From Chlorobiales bacterium (lineage in GTDB: Bacteria > Bacteroidota > Chlorobiia > Chlorobiales > Chlorobiaceae), in the NCBI GenBank assembly GCA_022360275.1, contig JAKSDC010000145.1:1-54244 (forward strand): 54,244 nucleotides of DNA, written 5' to 3'. A program made the position numbers and the translations under genes. A model generated the notes under the pieces. The model ran no database searches, had not been told where the DNA came from, and saw nothing but the letters and a program-made list of their open reading frames with translations. This document shows, piece by piece, positions 34,147-43,002 of this stretch. Each line of letters opens with the position of its first letter. Within the stretch, counting starts at the first letter, position 1.

Positions 34147-34373
34147 CTATATTAAAGGGATCATAATTCTTGAACAAGATAGCAAAAAAGCCGTGTTGGA
34201 ATCGACCGAAATGTTTTGCTTAAAAAAACCGGCAAAGTCCCAACCGTCACGTTCCTGAAAGAACCTTCCACCTGGGTATTTAAAGTTTGTCTGGCTCCCC
34301 TTCTGGTCGGTCAGTTGGGAAGAGGGTGCTGTAAAAAAAACAGAAAACAGTAGAGGCGTTCAGCAGCTGGTTG
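34147..34373 (-). other. 260-base gap with a protein-like open frame, possible gene relic
   Basis: On the minus strand a frame ending at TAG 34147 reads QLTDQKGSQTNFKYPGG, RFFQERDGWDFAGFF and SVDSNTAFLLSCS without a clear start or ribosome site. The composition looks coding, but I do not recognise it. It could equally be structured leader RNA of the downstream fetA gene. Confidence 0.25.
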
Positions 34374-35012
34374 TCAGGATGGTTTTCTGAGAAACAGGTA
34401 GCCGCTTAATCCAATAAGACAGAGAGCGGCAGCCCATAGCATGAAATCAAAATCAGCTCCCCCTTCGTACATACTGAAAGCGCCGAAAGCAAAAAAGATA
34501 ATGGCCGCCCCGATTTTGACAATGTTTTCCGGCAGCTTTTTTCCAAGTACTTTTCCCACCGCAATCGCCAAAGCATCGGAAAACACCATGCCAAGCGTGG
34601 AACCTATCCAGACTGCCATAAAAGGATTGGTCGTTGCAAGAGAAAGCGAACTCAACATGGTCTTATCACCCAGTTCAGCGATAAAGAATGTGCTGAACAC
34701 AAGCCAGAAAGGGTGAATGGTAGGTTTGCACGAATCACTGTCCTCTTCAAGACTGTCGCCTCTCAATGTCCAGAATCCGTAAACGATGAATGATATACCG
34801 GCAAGGAAAAGAACCCAGTCGACAGGGAATAGCCCTCCAAGAAGAGCTCCGGCGGCAGTAGAGAGTACATGCACGGCAAGTGTTGAACAGAATATTGCCG
34901 ACAGCACAACTCTCGCACTGAAACAGGTGGCGAGAGTCAAGGCGAGAAGCTGGGATTTGTCGCCGAGTTCGGCGATAAAAATCATGGCAAAAGAGAGCGA
35001 AAACGCTTCCAT
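34374..35012 (-). CDS. GDT1/TMEM165 (UPF0016) cation exporter
   Basis: 212 residues with the internal duplication of the family: two E-L-G-D-K-(S/T) motifs, FIAELGDKSQLLAL near the start and FFIAELGDKTMLSSLS in the middle, each opening a three-helix repeat. Bacterial members export Mn2+ (MneA-type); eukaryotic ones move Ca2+/Mn2+. Inner membrane. Starts 5 bases after the lipocalin stop, so an operon. Confidence 0.9.
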   Translation of the reverse strand: MEAFSLSFAMIFIAELGDKSQLLALTLATCFSARVVLSAIFCSTLAVHVLSTAAGALLGGLFPVDWVLFLAGISFIVYGFWTLRGDSLEEDSDSCKPTIHPFWLVFSTFFIAELGDKTMLSSLSLATTNPFMAVWIGSTLGMVFSDALAIAVGKVLGKKLPENIVKIGAAIIFFAFGAFSMYEGGADFDFMLWAAALCLIGLSGYLFLRKPS

Positions 35013-35017
35013 ATCTT

Positions 35018-35503
35018 TTACCCGCGCTGATCCGTCTTTACCAGCCTGTCCGTATCAAAACCACGGCTTTTCAGCCTTTGAATGATTTCATCATACACTG
35101 CATCTCCAAGGTAAGGAGTACGGCTCAGAATCCAGAGACTTCGCGACGTGGGGGTCGATACGGCTGCCCAGGAGTAATCGTCGGCAAGATCAACAATCCA
35201 GTAATCACCTTTCAAAAACCTGAAAAAATGCACCTTGAGCTTTGCGTTACCACTTTCAGGAACGGAATATGCCTTTGCTCTTACAGACTTTTCCCTTCCC
35301 TTTCGCTGGCACGAGTTGCGGACATCCACATACCCCGACTTATTGAGGGTATATTCCGCTTTCGTTTTTATACATCCCCGCTCTTCTTTCGGTACGTACG
35401 ATGCAATCTCATACCAGGTACCGCAATACCTGACAACATCCACCGATGAAACGGTCGACGGCTCTTTGGCAGCTGTTTTTTTCCTGAATATTTTTTTTAA
35501 CAT
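35018..35503 (-). CDS. Bacterial lipocalin (Blc-like)
   Basis: 161 residues. Lipocalin motifs: RYCGTWYEIASYVPKEERGC (the GxW first motif), AEYTLNKSGYVDVRNSC, KVHFFRFLKGDYWIVDLADDYSWAAVSTPTSRSLWILSRTP. The N-terminus is short and basic (MLKKIFRKK) without the lipobox or signal peptide of E. coli Blc, so it may be cytoplasmic. Blc proteins bind lysophospholipids or fatty acids. Operon with the downstream cation exporter. Confidence 0.85.
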   Translation of the reverse strand: MLKKIFRKKTAAKEPSTVSSVDVVRYCGTWYEIASYVPKEERGCIKTKAEYTLNKSGYVDVRNSCQRKGREKSVRAKAYSVPESGNAKLKVHFFRFLKGDYWIVDLADDYSWAAVSTPTSRSLWILSRTPYLGDAVYDEIIQRLKSRGFDTDRLVKTDQRG

Positions 35504-35672
35504 AATGCAATGTAACTGTTTACGATCAAAAAGTCACAAAGCGATACATCTTTGCGAGCACTATCCTTAATTTGCATCGGGTTACGCATTAATCACCTGT
35601 ATTTTCTACAGTCATGCCGGCCAAACACAACGTGAGACGCTCAGTTCAGATTGCACATTTAAACAATAAAAC

Positions 35673-36131
35673 ATGGTAATTCGATCCGCAACTACAGACG
35701 ATATCGACCGATGCAGTGAACTCCTTGCAGCGCTTTTCGAGCAGGAAGCCGAATTCACTCCTGACTCTCAATGCCAGAAAAAAGGCCTGCAGATGATTAT
35801 TGAAAATCCTTCCCATGGAGCCGTTCTTGTTTGCGAAAACAAAAACAACGGTTTCATTGTCGGAATGGTGATACTGCTCTACACTGTCAGCACGGCCCTC
35901 GGTAAAAAAGTGGCTCTTCTTGAGGATATGATCGTTGACCCTGCTTACCGCTCTCAAGGTATCGGAAGCCTGCTGCTGCAACACGCTGTTGGTCTTGCAG
36001 AGGACATGGAATTCGGACGCATTACGTTGCTGACGGATGAAGAAAACAAAACCGCCCATGCTTTTTACAGGAACAACGGGTTTGTACAGTCTGGCATGGT
36101 GGTTTTCAGAAAAATAATTTCATCCTCATGA
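35673..36131 (+). CDS. GNAT-family N-acetyltransferase
   Basis: 152 residues covering one GNAT domain: IRSATTDDIDRCSELL (beta1-alpha1), ALLEDMIVDPAYRSQGIGSLLLQHA with the acetyl-CoA motif R-S-Q-G-I-G, and TAHAFYRNNGFVQSG. Substrate unknown. Divergent from the lipocalin gene; followed by a weak terminator and then rubredoxin. Confidence 0.88.
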   Translation: MVIRSATTDDIDRCSELLAALFEQEAEFTPDSQCQKKGLQMIIENPSHGAVLVCENKNNGFIVGMVILLYTVSTALGKKVALLEDMIVDPAYRSQGIGSLLLQHAVGLAEDMEFGRITLLTDEENKTAHAFYRNNGFVQSGMVVFRKIISSS

Positions 36132-36176
36132 TGAACTTTTTATCATTCAAACTATTTTACATCAATACCTTCTGCC

Positions 36177-36205
36177 CTCGTCAACTCTGACGAGTGTTCT
36201 TTTTT
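36177..36205 (+). terminator. Weak terminator after the GNAT gene
   Basis: A 7-base-pair stem CTCGTCA/TGACGAG with loop ACTC is followed by TGTTCTTTTTT. Confidence 0.5.
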
Positions 36206-36248
36206 ACTCTGTGTTTTCTGGCAACCATAAACAAAAGGAGACTCAGTT

Positions 36249-36410
36249 ATGGATAAATGGAGATGTGAACCGTGCGGTTATATTTACGACCCTGATTACG
36301 GAGATCCTGATAACGGCGTTGAGCCGGGAACACCTTTCGAGGATATTCCTGACGACTGGGTATGTCCGGTGTGTGGCGTTGAAAAAAGCTTTTTCGTAAA
36401 AGAGGAATAA
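36249..36410 (+). CDS. Rubredoxin
   Basis: 53 residues. The four iron ligands are in two C-x2-C-G knuckles: C6-E-P-C9-G-Y and C39-P-V-C42-G-V, with the conserved YDPDYGDPDNGVEPGTPFEDIP between. A one-electron carrier of the cytoplasm, used in green sulfur bacteria for oxidative stress defence or ferredoxin-linked reduction. AAGGAG 8 bases upstream fixes the ATG. It has its own terminator. Confidence 0.96.
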   Translation: MDKWRCEPCGYIYDPDYGDPDNGVEPGTPFEDIPDDWVCPVCGVEKSFFVKEE

Positions 36411-36444
36411 CGGTAAACTTTGACATGTTATTCGATGCGGAAAA

Positions 36445-36477
36445 AGCGGTGTCCTTCAAAAGGTGCCGCTTTTTTTT
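36445..36477 (+). terminator. Rho-independent terminator of the rubredoxin gene
   Basis: AGCGG...CCTT loop AAGG...CCGCT is followed by eight T's, 35 bases after the rubredoxin stop. Confidence 0.85.
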
Positions 36478-36595
36478 CATCAAGCTCATGCCACCCCCGA
36501 TCTCCTCAGTCCTTTGAGAAGATTTGATGGCAGCAAAACCTTGGACCGCGAAAAACCGGGGGTTCCTCAGGCCTATCTTAACACTTGGAAGCAGA

Positions 36596-37855
36596 TCAAT
36601 CGGCCTTGTCCGAAAGGCTTTTGCTGCTGGCAATACCCGCCGCTTTGAAAGCCGGATAGAGACTTACCAGCAGCGATACAGCTATGGTTGTTCCCGACAC
36701 AATCAGAAAGTCCGATGCCTGCATGCTCACAGGGTAAGCATCAATGATAAATGCACTTTTCGACGGCAGTTCAATCACACCAAACGTCTCTTGTGTAAAG
36801 CAGACCATCCAGGCAATCACCGCTCCGGCCATCGTACCTGCAAGTCCTATCATCCCTCCTTCCATGATAAAAATCATGAGAAACTGCGGTTTTTCAAGTC
36901 CAAGACAGCGTAAGTAAAACAGTTCTTTCCGCTTGTCAATGGCTGTCATGGTAAGCGAGCCGGTAAGACTGAGTGCTGCCACGACGATAACCAGCATAAG
37001 CACACTGAAGCTCACCCACTTCTCAATCTCCATCACCCCGAAAATGTCCCGGTATTTCTCTTCGAGAGGACGAACGATGTAAGTATTTTCCAAACCGTTA
37101 TCCCGAATCCACGATCGAAGATTACGAACAAGAGCTGTATGTGTTGCACGGTCATCGCTTCCTCTTACATCGATGCCGGAATAAAGGCTTTCTTTCTGAA
37201 GAAGAATTCTTCTGGCCGTTTCCTCCGAGGCCAGTACATAATGGTCGTTGAAGATGCGCTGCAGGGAAAAAACCGATTCGACCTCCACGACCGGAAATGT
37301 CAATGCGGGAAGAAGATAAGGCTGGGAAAGAGACTGCAAACCGAGTGATATCAACTCTGGGCTGAAAATTTTCACCCGGGTGGCAGGAGCCAGTTTTGCC
37401 TTGTAAGCCAGCATCTCTCCGACAGAAACAGTCTCGCTGTCGAAGTAAGGCATTTCCCTGCCGGTTTGTTTCATCAAACGTTCATGCGCAGTCCGGGTAA
37501 TCCCCTTAACCATGACGAGCTCACCTTTTTCGTTACCTGAAAGAATAGCCGCTCCTTCGGCAAAAGGTTCTGCCGATACCACACCCTCGATTCGGCTGAT
37601 TTGTGCCAGCAAAGAATCGGGCACCTCCATGTCTTTTCCCTCGGCAGGCAACACCTGCGCAGGGCTTTCAACCGTAACGAAAAGATCCCAGGCAACCTGC
37701 TGAAAACCGTTCAGGACACTCATCACGACAAGCAGAGTGCTGACACCGACAATAATACCTGTCAAACTGATTGCAGATATGATATTGATAACCCTGAACC
37801 GTTTTCTTGCAAAACTGTAACGCTGGGCTATCCACAATCCCGGAGCAAAACGCAT
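36596..37855 (-). CDS. LolC/LolE-type ABC transporter permease
   Basis: 419 residues with the MacB/LolC topology: one membrane segment at about 22-50, a large periplasmic domain, and three segments in the last 150 residues. The N-terminal WIAQRYSFARKRFRVINIIS and GIIVGVSTLLVVMSVLNGFQ are typical of LolC/E, which extract lipoproteins from the inner membrane together with the LolD ATPase. No ATPase is adjacent. The neighbouring gene encodes a second such permease, likely the partner subunit. Confidence 0.8.
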   Translation of the reverse strand: MRFAPGLWIAQRYSFARKRFRVINIISAISLTGIIVGVSTLLVVMSVLNGFQQVAWDLFVTVESPAQVLPAEGKDMEVPDSLLAQISRIEGVVSAEPFAEGAAILSGNEKGELVMVKGITRTAHERLMKQTGREMPYFDSETVSVGEMLAYKAKLAPATRVKIFSPELISLGLQSLSQPYLLPALTFPVVEVESVFSLQRIFNDHYVLASEETARRILLQKESLYSGIDVRGSDDRATHTALVRNLRSWIRDNGLENTYIVRPLEEKYRDIFGVMEIEKWVSFSVLMLVIVVAALSLTGSLTMTAIDKRKELFYLRCLGLEKPQFLMIFIMEGGMIGLAGTMAGAVIAWMVCFTQETFGVIELPSKSAFIIDAYPVSMQASDFLIVSGTTIAVSLLVSLYPAFKAAGIASSKSLSDKAD

Positions 37856-37963
37856 GTATACTTGTTGAACTGTTTATTCGTTGAGTTGTCGAATCAACAC
37901 CCATTACTCAACAGCAAATAATCATTTGTCCTTTTTCCCGCCTTGCCCTTGCATCATCTTCCA

Positions 37964-39229
37964 TCAAGTCAACAATGCCGTGCCCGGCTTTAATGACGCC
38001 GCGACCCTGGCAGGAATGAAGGCAAAAACAAGCGTCAATACTCCGACTATACAGGAAACCATAACGTAATCAAGCAGTTCCATCTGGATCGGAATGTGTT
38101 TGATGAAATAATTTTTTTGCGGCAGGGTTATCAGTTGAAAATGCAGCTCGAACACTGAAAAACCGAACGCGAGGAGATTTCCGACAATTATACCCACAAG
38201 TGCGATCAGGAATGCCTGAGAAAGAAATATTCCGCTGATCTTCCCCGGAACAAGCCCTAAAGCTCCCAGCATTCCGATTTCTTTTGTTTTTTCAATGATA
38301 AGCACGAGCAACGTCGAAATAATATTGAAAACCGCTACAACGGTAATAGTTATTATCAGGAGGGGGGTAATGTTCTGCTGCAGCCTCAACCACTCGAAAA
38401 GATTTGCATAACGTTCGAAGACCGTATAACCGTAAAACGGATAACCAAGCAGGTTGACCGCTTCCAGAGATGTATCGTTAAGCGTTTCAAGGTCATGCAC
38501 CATAACCTCATAACCACTGACCATAGCCTTGTCTGCATTGAAAAAACGCTGCATCGCCACAAGATCGGCAACCACCATGTAATCATCAAAACCTTCGTTG
38601 AGTCCGGTTTCATAAATACCGGCAACCGTAGCCAGCTCGATATCCATCGAGGAAAGAAGATCGACAATGTTATCGTTTACCCGAATCAGCTCCCCCGAAG
38701 AGGCGTTCGTGGTGCTGATTATCATAACCCTGCTGCCTGGAGACAGTTGCAGGGCTTCTGCAAGAGGTTTTCCAACAAGTATCTGCAATGAAGATGATTC
38801 CGGTTCGCCGAGCCAGGAACCTTCAATAATGCTCTCTTCAAGAAAAACCGGTGGTTTTTCCCGAAGAATACCTTTGAGCATGGCCGGCTTTATCAGTTCC
38901 ACATCTCGTGCATCACTTTGCAGAACGATGTTTTTTTCCATAAATGGTGTAACGGAAGAAATATTCTCAATACCTTTCAGGCGTAAAGTATCGGCAGAAA
39001 GGGGATAAAACAGGCCTCCCTGTACCTGTCTGAGCTGAAAATGAGAGCTGAATCCGATGAGCTTGTTTTCAATCTGCGCGGAAAAACCCTTGACAATCGA
39101 AAGGGTCAAAATCAGTGCAGCCGTACCCACGGCAATTCCCGCGACCGCAATAAAAACAATAAACGTCGGCTTTGATGCAGAACGGGGTTTGAAAGCAAAT
39201 CGTCGTGCAATGTATAACTCTGATTTCAT
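37964..39229 (-). CDS. LolC/LolE-type ABC transporter permease, second subunit
   Basis: 421 residues from the ATG at 39229 (MKSELYIARRFAFKP, the family start; the frame extends to 39301). Same topology: N-terminal helix FIVFIAVAGIAVGTAALILTLSIVKGF, periplasmic domain, and three C-terminal helices including the FtsX-like EKTKEIGMLGALGLVPGKI. Precedes the other permease by 108 bases on the same strand; together they would form the heterodimer of a lipoprotein-sorting complex. Confidence 0.8.
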   Translation of the reverse strand: MKSELYIARRFAFKPRSASKPTFIVFIAVAGIAVGTAALILTLSIVKGFSAQIENKLIGFSSHFQLRQVQGGLFYPLSADTLRLKGIENISSVTPFMEKNIVLQSDARDVELIKPAMLKGILREKPPVFLEESIIEGSWLGEPESSSLQILVGKPLAEALQLSPGSRVMIISTTNASSGELIRVNDNIVDLLSSMDIELATVAGIYETGLNEGFDDYMVVADLVAMQRFFNADKAMVSGYEVMVHDLETLNDTSLEAVNLLGYPFYGYTVFERYANLFEWLRLQQNITPLLIITITVVAVFNIISTLLVLIIEKTKEIGMLGALGLVPGKISGIFLSQAFLIALVGIIVGNLLAFGFSVFELHFQLITLPQKNYFIKHIPIQMELLDYVMVSCIVGVLTLVFAFIPARVAASLKPGTALLT

Positions 39230-39438
39230 GCCTGTACTTACCCTCACGATTACCGATTTTTTTTGATCCGAACCTTTCTTTTCGAGAGCCTTACAATTCA
39301 CCTGATTTCCCGTTGCGTGATCGAGCGTGCCAAGGGCATGCCTCTACAGCTCAACAAATAACCAACTCAACCGGCACTGCTTACATCCGGCTTCTCACTC
39401 TTTTCTTGCCTGCAACAAACTGATTATCTCCTTTTCTC

Positions 39439-40755
39439 TTATGCACCCTCCTCGCCCCCATCTGTTTCGATTTCCCGGAAATGAACCACCCTGTTTCTTC
39501 CAGTCTGCTTTGCGCGGTAGAGCGCCTTATCGGCCGTGTTAATGAGGGAATACCAGTCAACTGCATCATCCGGATAGGTTGCGATGCCCGCACTGATCGT
39601 CAACTGTCCGCCAGGCAGGGCTTTTTCGTGATAAAAAGGTTCTGCAGCGATTATTTGTCTTAACCGATCGACTATTTCAATCGCCTTTGTGCTATCCGTG
39701 CGGGGAAACAGGATTGCAAATTCTTCACCTCCGAAGCGGGCAGGAATATCTGACTCCCTGCACTCCTCACGAATGATTCCAGCCATTTTTTCAAGAACGA
39801 TATCACCTGCGACATGACCGTTGGCATCGTTGTATGCCTTGAAACGATCGATATCTATCATTGCCATCGAAACTTTTTCTTCAAAGCGCTTCGCCCTTGC
39901 CACATCAACGATCAGGTGATCCTTGAAATGGCGGTAATTGTATAAATCGGTCTTTTCATCCTTGATAAAAAGCTCATCGAGTTTCTTGTTTTTCAACTCG
40001 ATATTCTGACAGAACCTTACAATTGAATCCGTTATCTCGTTTACATCGCTTGAAAACTCCTTGGGACGTATATTTTTCTTAACCTCTTCCGCGGTATCAT
40101 GAAAACTTTCCGGCAGTTCTTCATTGACCATACGCAGTTTTTCCGCCAACTGGTTGAGGGGCATGACAGTTTGACGGTAATTACCGACAATCACCCAGCC
40201 GGCAGAAATGATGATAACCACGAGCACAGCCAGAACAATGAAAAAAAAGAGCTGAACTGCATCATAAACCTTTTCACTGGAAAGCCTTACATCGACAGCG
40301 GTGTGCAAAATAACATCATCGAGTTCGAGAATCATCAGCGAGATGCTGTTACCTGCTCCGGCCCTTTTTCTGTCGATGTCGGCAAGCATTTTCTCAAGCA
40401 CCAACTGCCGTGACTCCATCCATGATGCCAGCTCAGGCATACCGTTTTTTTCCGCCCGGGCTTGAAAATTGACCGAGCGAAACTGAAGCAGTTTGGTGTT
40501 CCGGATGATCTCCTGCAAAACTTCCGGTCGCTCAGGCGCAAGACTTAACTGCTGATCTATAAGTGTCAGCGTTGACCGGAAGTCAAGCAGATCCTTGTAA
40601 ATCATCTGCGCCTCGTCAGCTCTTTTCTGCAGTTTCCCCTCGTAAACAATGAAACCCGCCGTTCCACCGAACAGCAGCAAAGCAAAAAACACCCCGGCGT
40701 AGATTGTCGGTTTTAACGAGATAGGTTGGAATGATGTTTTAGCAGGTTCCGTCAT
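39439..40755 (-). CDS. Membrane-bound diguanylate cyclase (GGDEF)
   Basis: 438 residues: membrane segment about 17-38, periplasmic helical sensor about 40-165, second membrane segment about 168-190, and a C-terminal GGDEF domain with active site G342-G-E-E-F346 and an inhibitory I-site R333-x2-D336 in the right place. It should make cyclic di-GMP from two GTP. No EAL domain. 63 bases downstream of a PstS-like binding protein gene, so the periplasmic part may respond to that protein or its ligand (inferred). Confidence 0.9.
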   Translation of the reverse strand: MTEPAKTSFQPISLKPTIYAGVFFALLLFGGTAGFIVYEGKLQKRADEAQMIYKDLLDFRSTLTLIDQQLSLAPERPEVLQEIIRNTKLLQFRSVNFQARAEKNGMPELASWMESRQLVLEKMLADIDRKRAGAGNSISLMILELDDVILHTAVDVRLSSEKVYDAVQLFFFIVLAVLVVIIISAGWVIVGNYRQTVMPLNQLAEKLRMVNEELPESFHDTAEEVKKNIRPKEFSSDVNEITDSIVRFCQNIELKNKKLDELFIKDEKTDLYNYRHFKDHLIVDVARAKRFEEKVSMAMIDIDRFKAYNDANGHVAGDIVLEKMAGIIREECRESDIPARFGGEEFAILFPRTDSTKAIEIVDRLRQIIAAEPFYHEKALPGGQLTISAGIATYPDDAVDWYSLINTADKALYRAKQTGRNRVVHFREIETDGGEEGA

Positions 40756-40818
40756 GAACTTTATTGCTTACTTGAGGAATATGAATAATCTATAGCGTAT
40801 CGTTGCCGAGGTCATGAT

Positions 40819-41736
40819 TCATTGAAGTTTGATAACACGTACAGGCTGTTTGTAAGGGGCGAGAGAACTTCGCACAAAGCTTTTCTGCCCCTCCTTTGCC
40901 AGCCATGCCCCGAAACCGGTAGCCAGAGCTTTTTCTTTTCGGTACATGTAATAGACAATATAGTCAAGCGGATATTCTCCGCGATAAACCGTGTACTGTG
41001 TAGGCATGACCGGAGTCTCTCCTCTCTTATTGCAAAGAGGAACAATCCGGAAAGAAGAAGACATCCGGCCAGTGTTCATCATCGCAGTTACACGGGAAAA
41101 AGGCATAATACCTACAGCCCCGGGCTCTTTTGCAACAAGCTTTACAAGCTCTTTGTCGCTCTCTGCATACCAGGCGGTCAAATGACTTTCAGCCGGGGCG
41201 GCAATCGCAAGAAACTGCCGCTGCAGTCTGAGATCTTTGTTATTGAGATATGCCCTTATCTCTCTCTCTTCATCCCACCGGTTTTTTCTTGCCGTGTAGA
41301 TTTTCGCAAGCTCCTCTACAGTCAGAAACGGCACCTGATTATTCGCATTGACAATACAGACGATCGCGTTTCTGGCAACAGGCTCAAGACGATAGTTCAT
41401 CTTTTTTCTTTCCAGGAGCGAAACTTCATATCCTTCTGGCATGCCGCTCCAGAACATTGCATCAATGTTTTTCCGCAGAAAACCGTTAAAAAGGTCCTCG
41501 AAAAGACCCGAATCGAGTTCAACGGAAGCATCGGGATAGTAATGGCTGAAAACCGGGACAATATCTTTTACGGCTCCAGCAAGTGACGGCTCGACACCGA
41601 CTTTCAGAATCCCGCTTTTAGCGGTTTCAACTATAGCAGTTTTATCGACCTTGTTATCTGTGATCCAGACAACGACAATCACCGCAATACAGAGGAGAAC
41701 GAACAAGACAATAACAAACCCTTTCCAGCCGAACAT
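40819..41736 (-). CDS. PstS-like periplasmic substrate-binding protein
   Basis: 305 residues. An uncleaved-looking anchor or signal at about 6-25, then a two-lobed binding-protein fold of the phosphate-binding type: LKVGVEPSLAGAVKDIVPVFSHYYP, LEPVARNAIVCIVNANN, VEELAKIYTARKNRW, ESHLTAWY, EPGAVGIMPFS. No transporter genes adjoin it; it is followed by a diguanylate cyclase, which suggests a sensory rather than uptake role. Confidence 0.7.
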   Translation of the reverse strand: MFGWKGFVIVLFVLLCIAVIVVVWITDNKVDKTAIVETAKSGILKVGVEPSLAGAVKDIVPVFSHYYPDASVELDSGLFEDLFNGFLRKNIDAMFWSGMPEGYEVSLLERKKMNYRLEPVARNAIVCIVNANNQVPFLTVEELAKIYTARKNRWDEEREIRAYLNNKDLRLQRQFLAIAAPAESHLTAWYAESDKELVKLVAKEPGAVGIMPFSRVTAMMNTGRMSSSFRIVPLCNKRGETPVMPTQYTVYRGEYPLDYIVYYMYRKEKALATGFGAWLAKEGQKSFVRSSLAPYKQPVRVIKLQ

Positions 41737-41851
41737 ACTGAATCCTTTCTTACAATCTGTTCCTCATTTCACGTTTGAGCAAAGATAGAGAAAAAACCTC
41801 CATCGGGAAATCTTGCAATTGTCACAAAAATCGTTATTTTATTCATAATAA

Positions 41852-41865
41852 TGAATATTAATTCA
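41852..41865. promoter_or_regulatory. ARG box (ArgR operator) upstream of argC
   Basis: TGAATATTAATTCA fits the ArgR/AhrC box consensus TGAATWWWWATTCA exactly, 94 bases before the argC start. argR itself is in this operon. Confidence 0.75.
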
Positions 41866-41883
41866 CATAAAGAATAAGTATCC

Positions 41884-41897
41884 GAAATTTTAATTCA
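41884..41897. promoter_or_regulatory. Second, weaker ARG box
   Basis: GAAATTTTAATTCA matches the perfect box upstream in 11 of 14 positions. Paired boxes are usual for hexameric ArgR. Confidence 0.45.
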
Positions 41898-41958
41898 TTT
41901 TATTTCAACACTTTACCCAAATTTCTTCCGTTTTGACGAATACAATCTCAAACGCTGA

Positions 41959-43002
41959 ATGGGTATGCAATGTCATAAAAAAATTATGAGGGGTTACAAA
42001 AAGCCCACGGTTTCGATTATCGGCGCCTCGGGTTATTCCGGTGCAGAATTGACGAAAATTCTTCTAAGCCACCCTTCGGTCAAGCTTGAAAAACTTTATG
42101 CGCACACACAGGCCGGAAAAAAAGTTCAGGACATCTATCCTTCACTTGATACCGATGCTGTTTTCGAACCATACAATGGCGAAACAGACACAGACATTTA
42201 TTTTCTTGCTCTCCCGCATGGAGAAGCGCTTTCGTTAGTTCCTCAGCTTGCTGAAGCCGGGAAACTGGTAATCGATCTTTCAGGGGATTTTCGCCTGAAA
42301 AGCCCGAAAGAACATTCGAAATACTACAAGAAGGACAAAGATCCCGATGCGGTCTTGCCCTACGCGTTGCCGGAGCTTTTCCACGACGAGATTAAACAGG
42401 CCAAAGCCGTGAGCAATCCCGGCTGTTATGCGACAAGCATCATTCTCGGCATTGCACCTCTTGTAAAGAAGCCGCTGAAGAACGCCTCGGTGAAAAGTGT
42501 CAACTGTTCTGCGATATCCGGGATATCAGGGGCAGGCAGGTCCGGTAAAGTAGAGTTGTCTTTTTCAGAAATGAGCGGCAATATCCGCGCATACAAGGCA
42601 GGAAAGCACCAGCATACTCCGGAAATTCTCCAGGCATTGGATACGGACACCTTTACACCGAGTTTCAGCTTCATGTTTACGCCGATGATAGCACCCCTCG
42701 TCAGAGGGATCTACACCGTACTGAATATTCAGCTTGAAAAACACATTCCGGTTTCACAAATTGAGGGGCATTTCACGGACTTTTATCGTTCTGCACCGTT
42801 TGCAAGAATAAGAAAATCCATGCCGGAGATACAGCATGTCGCATACACAAACTTCTGCGATATTCACATTGCGGAAAGCGCAGAAAACGGATCGACGGTA
42901 ATTATTTCCGCAATTGACAATCTGATCAAGGGTGCCGCAGGCCAGGCGGTACAAAATATGAACATTATGCTCGGTTATGATGAAACTCACGGATTACTCT
43001 AA
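41959..43002 (+). CDS. argC: N-acetyl-gamma-glutamyl-phosphate reductase
   Basis: 347 residues (the ATG at 41986 is an alternative start, trimming 9 residues). NADP-binding SIIGASGYSGAELTKILLSHP, the catalytic cysteine in SNPGCYATS, and the downstream HQHTPEI block are those of ArgC. It reduces N-acetylglutamyl phosphate to the semialdehyde. First gene of argCJBFRG; the stop end overlaps argJ by 26 bases. Confidence 0.95.
   Translation: MGMQCHKKIMRGYKKPTVSIIGASGYSGAELTKILLSHPSVKLEKLYAHTQAGKKVQDIYPSLDTDAVFEPYNGETDTDIYFLALPHGEALSLVPQLAEAGKLVIDLSGDFRLKSPKEHSKYYKKDKDPDAVLPYALPELFHDEIKQAKAVSNPGCYATSIILGIAPLVKKPLKNASVKSVNCSAISGISGAGRSGKVELSFSEMSGNIRAYKAGKHQHTPEILQALDTDTFTPSFSFMFTPMIAPLVRGIYTVLNIQLEKHIPVSQIEGHFTDFYRSAPFARIRKSMPEIQHVAYTNFCDIHIAESAENGSTVIISAIDNLIKGAAGQAVQNMNIMLGYDETHGLL

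Noticed and set aside
34114..34373. A manganese (yybP-ykoY) riboswitch for the GDT1-type exporter
   Set aside because: The gap is downstream of that gene, not upstream, and the conserved loop sequences are not visible.
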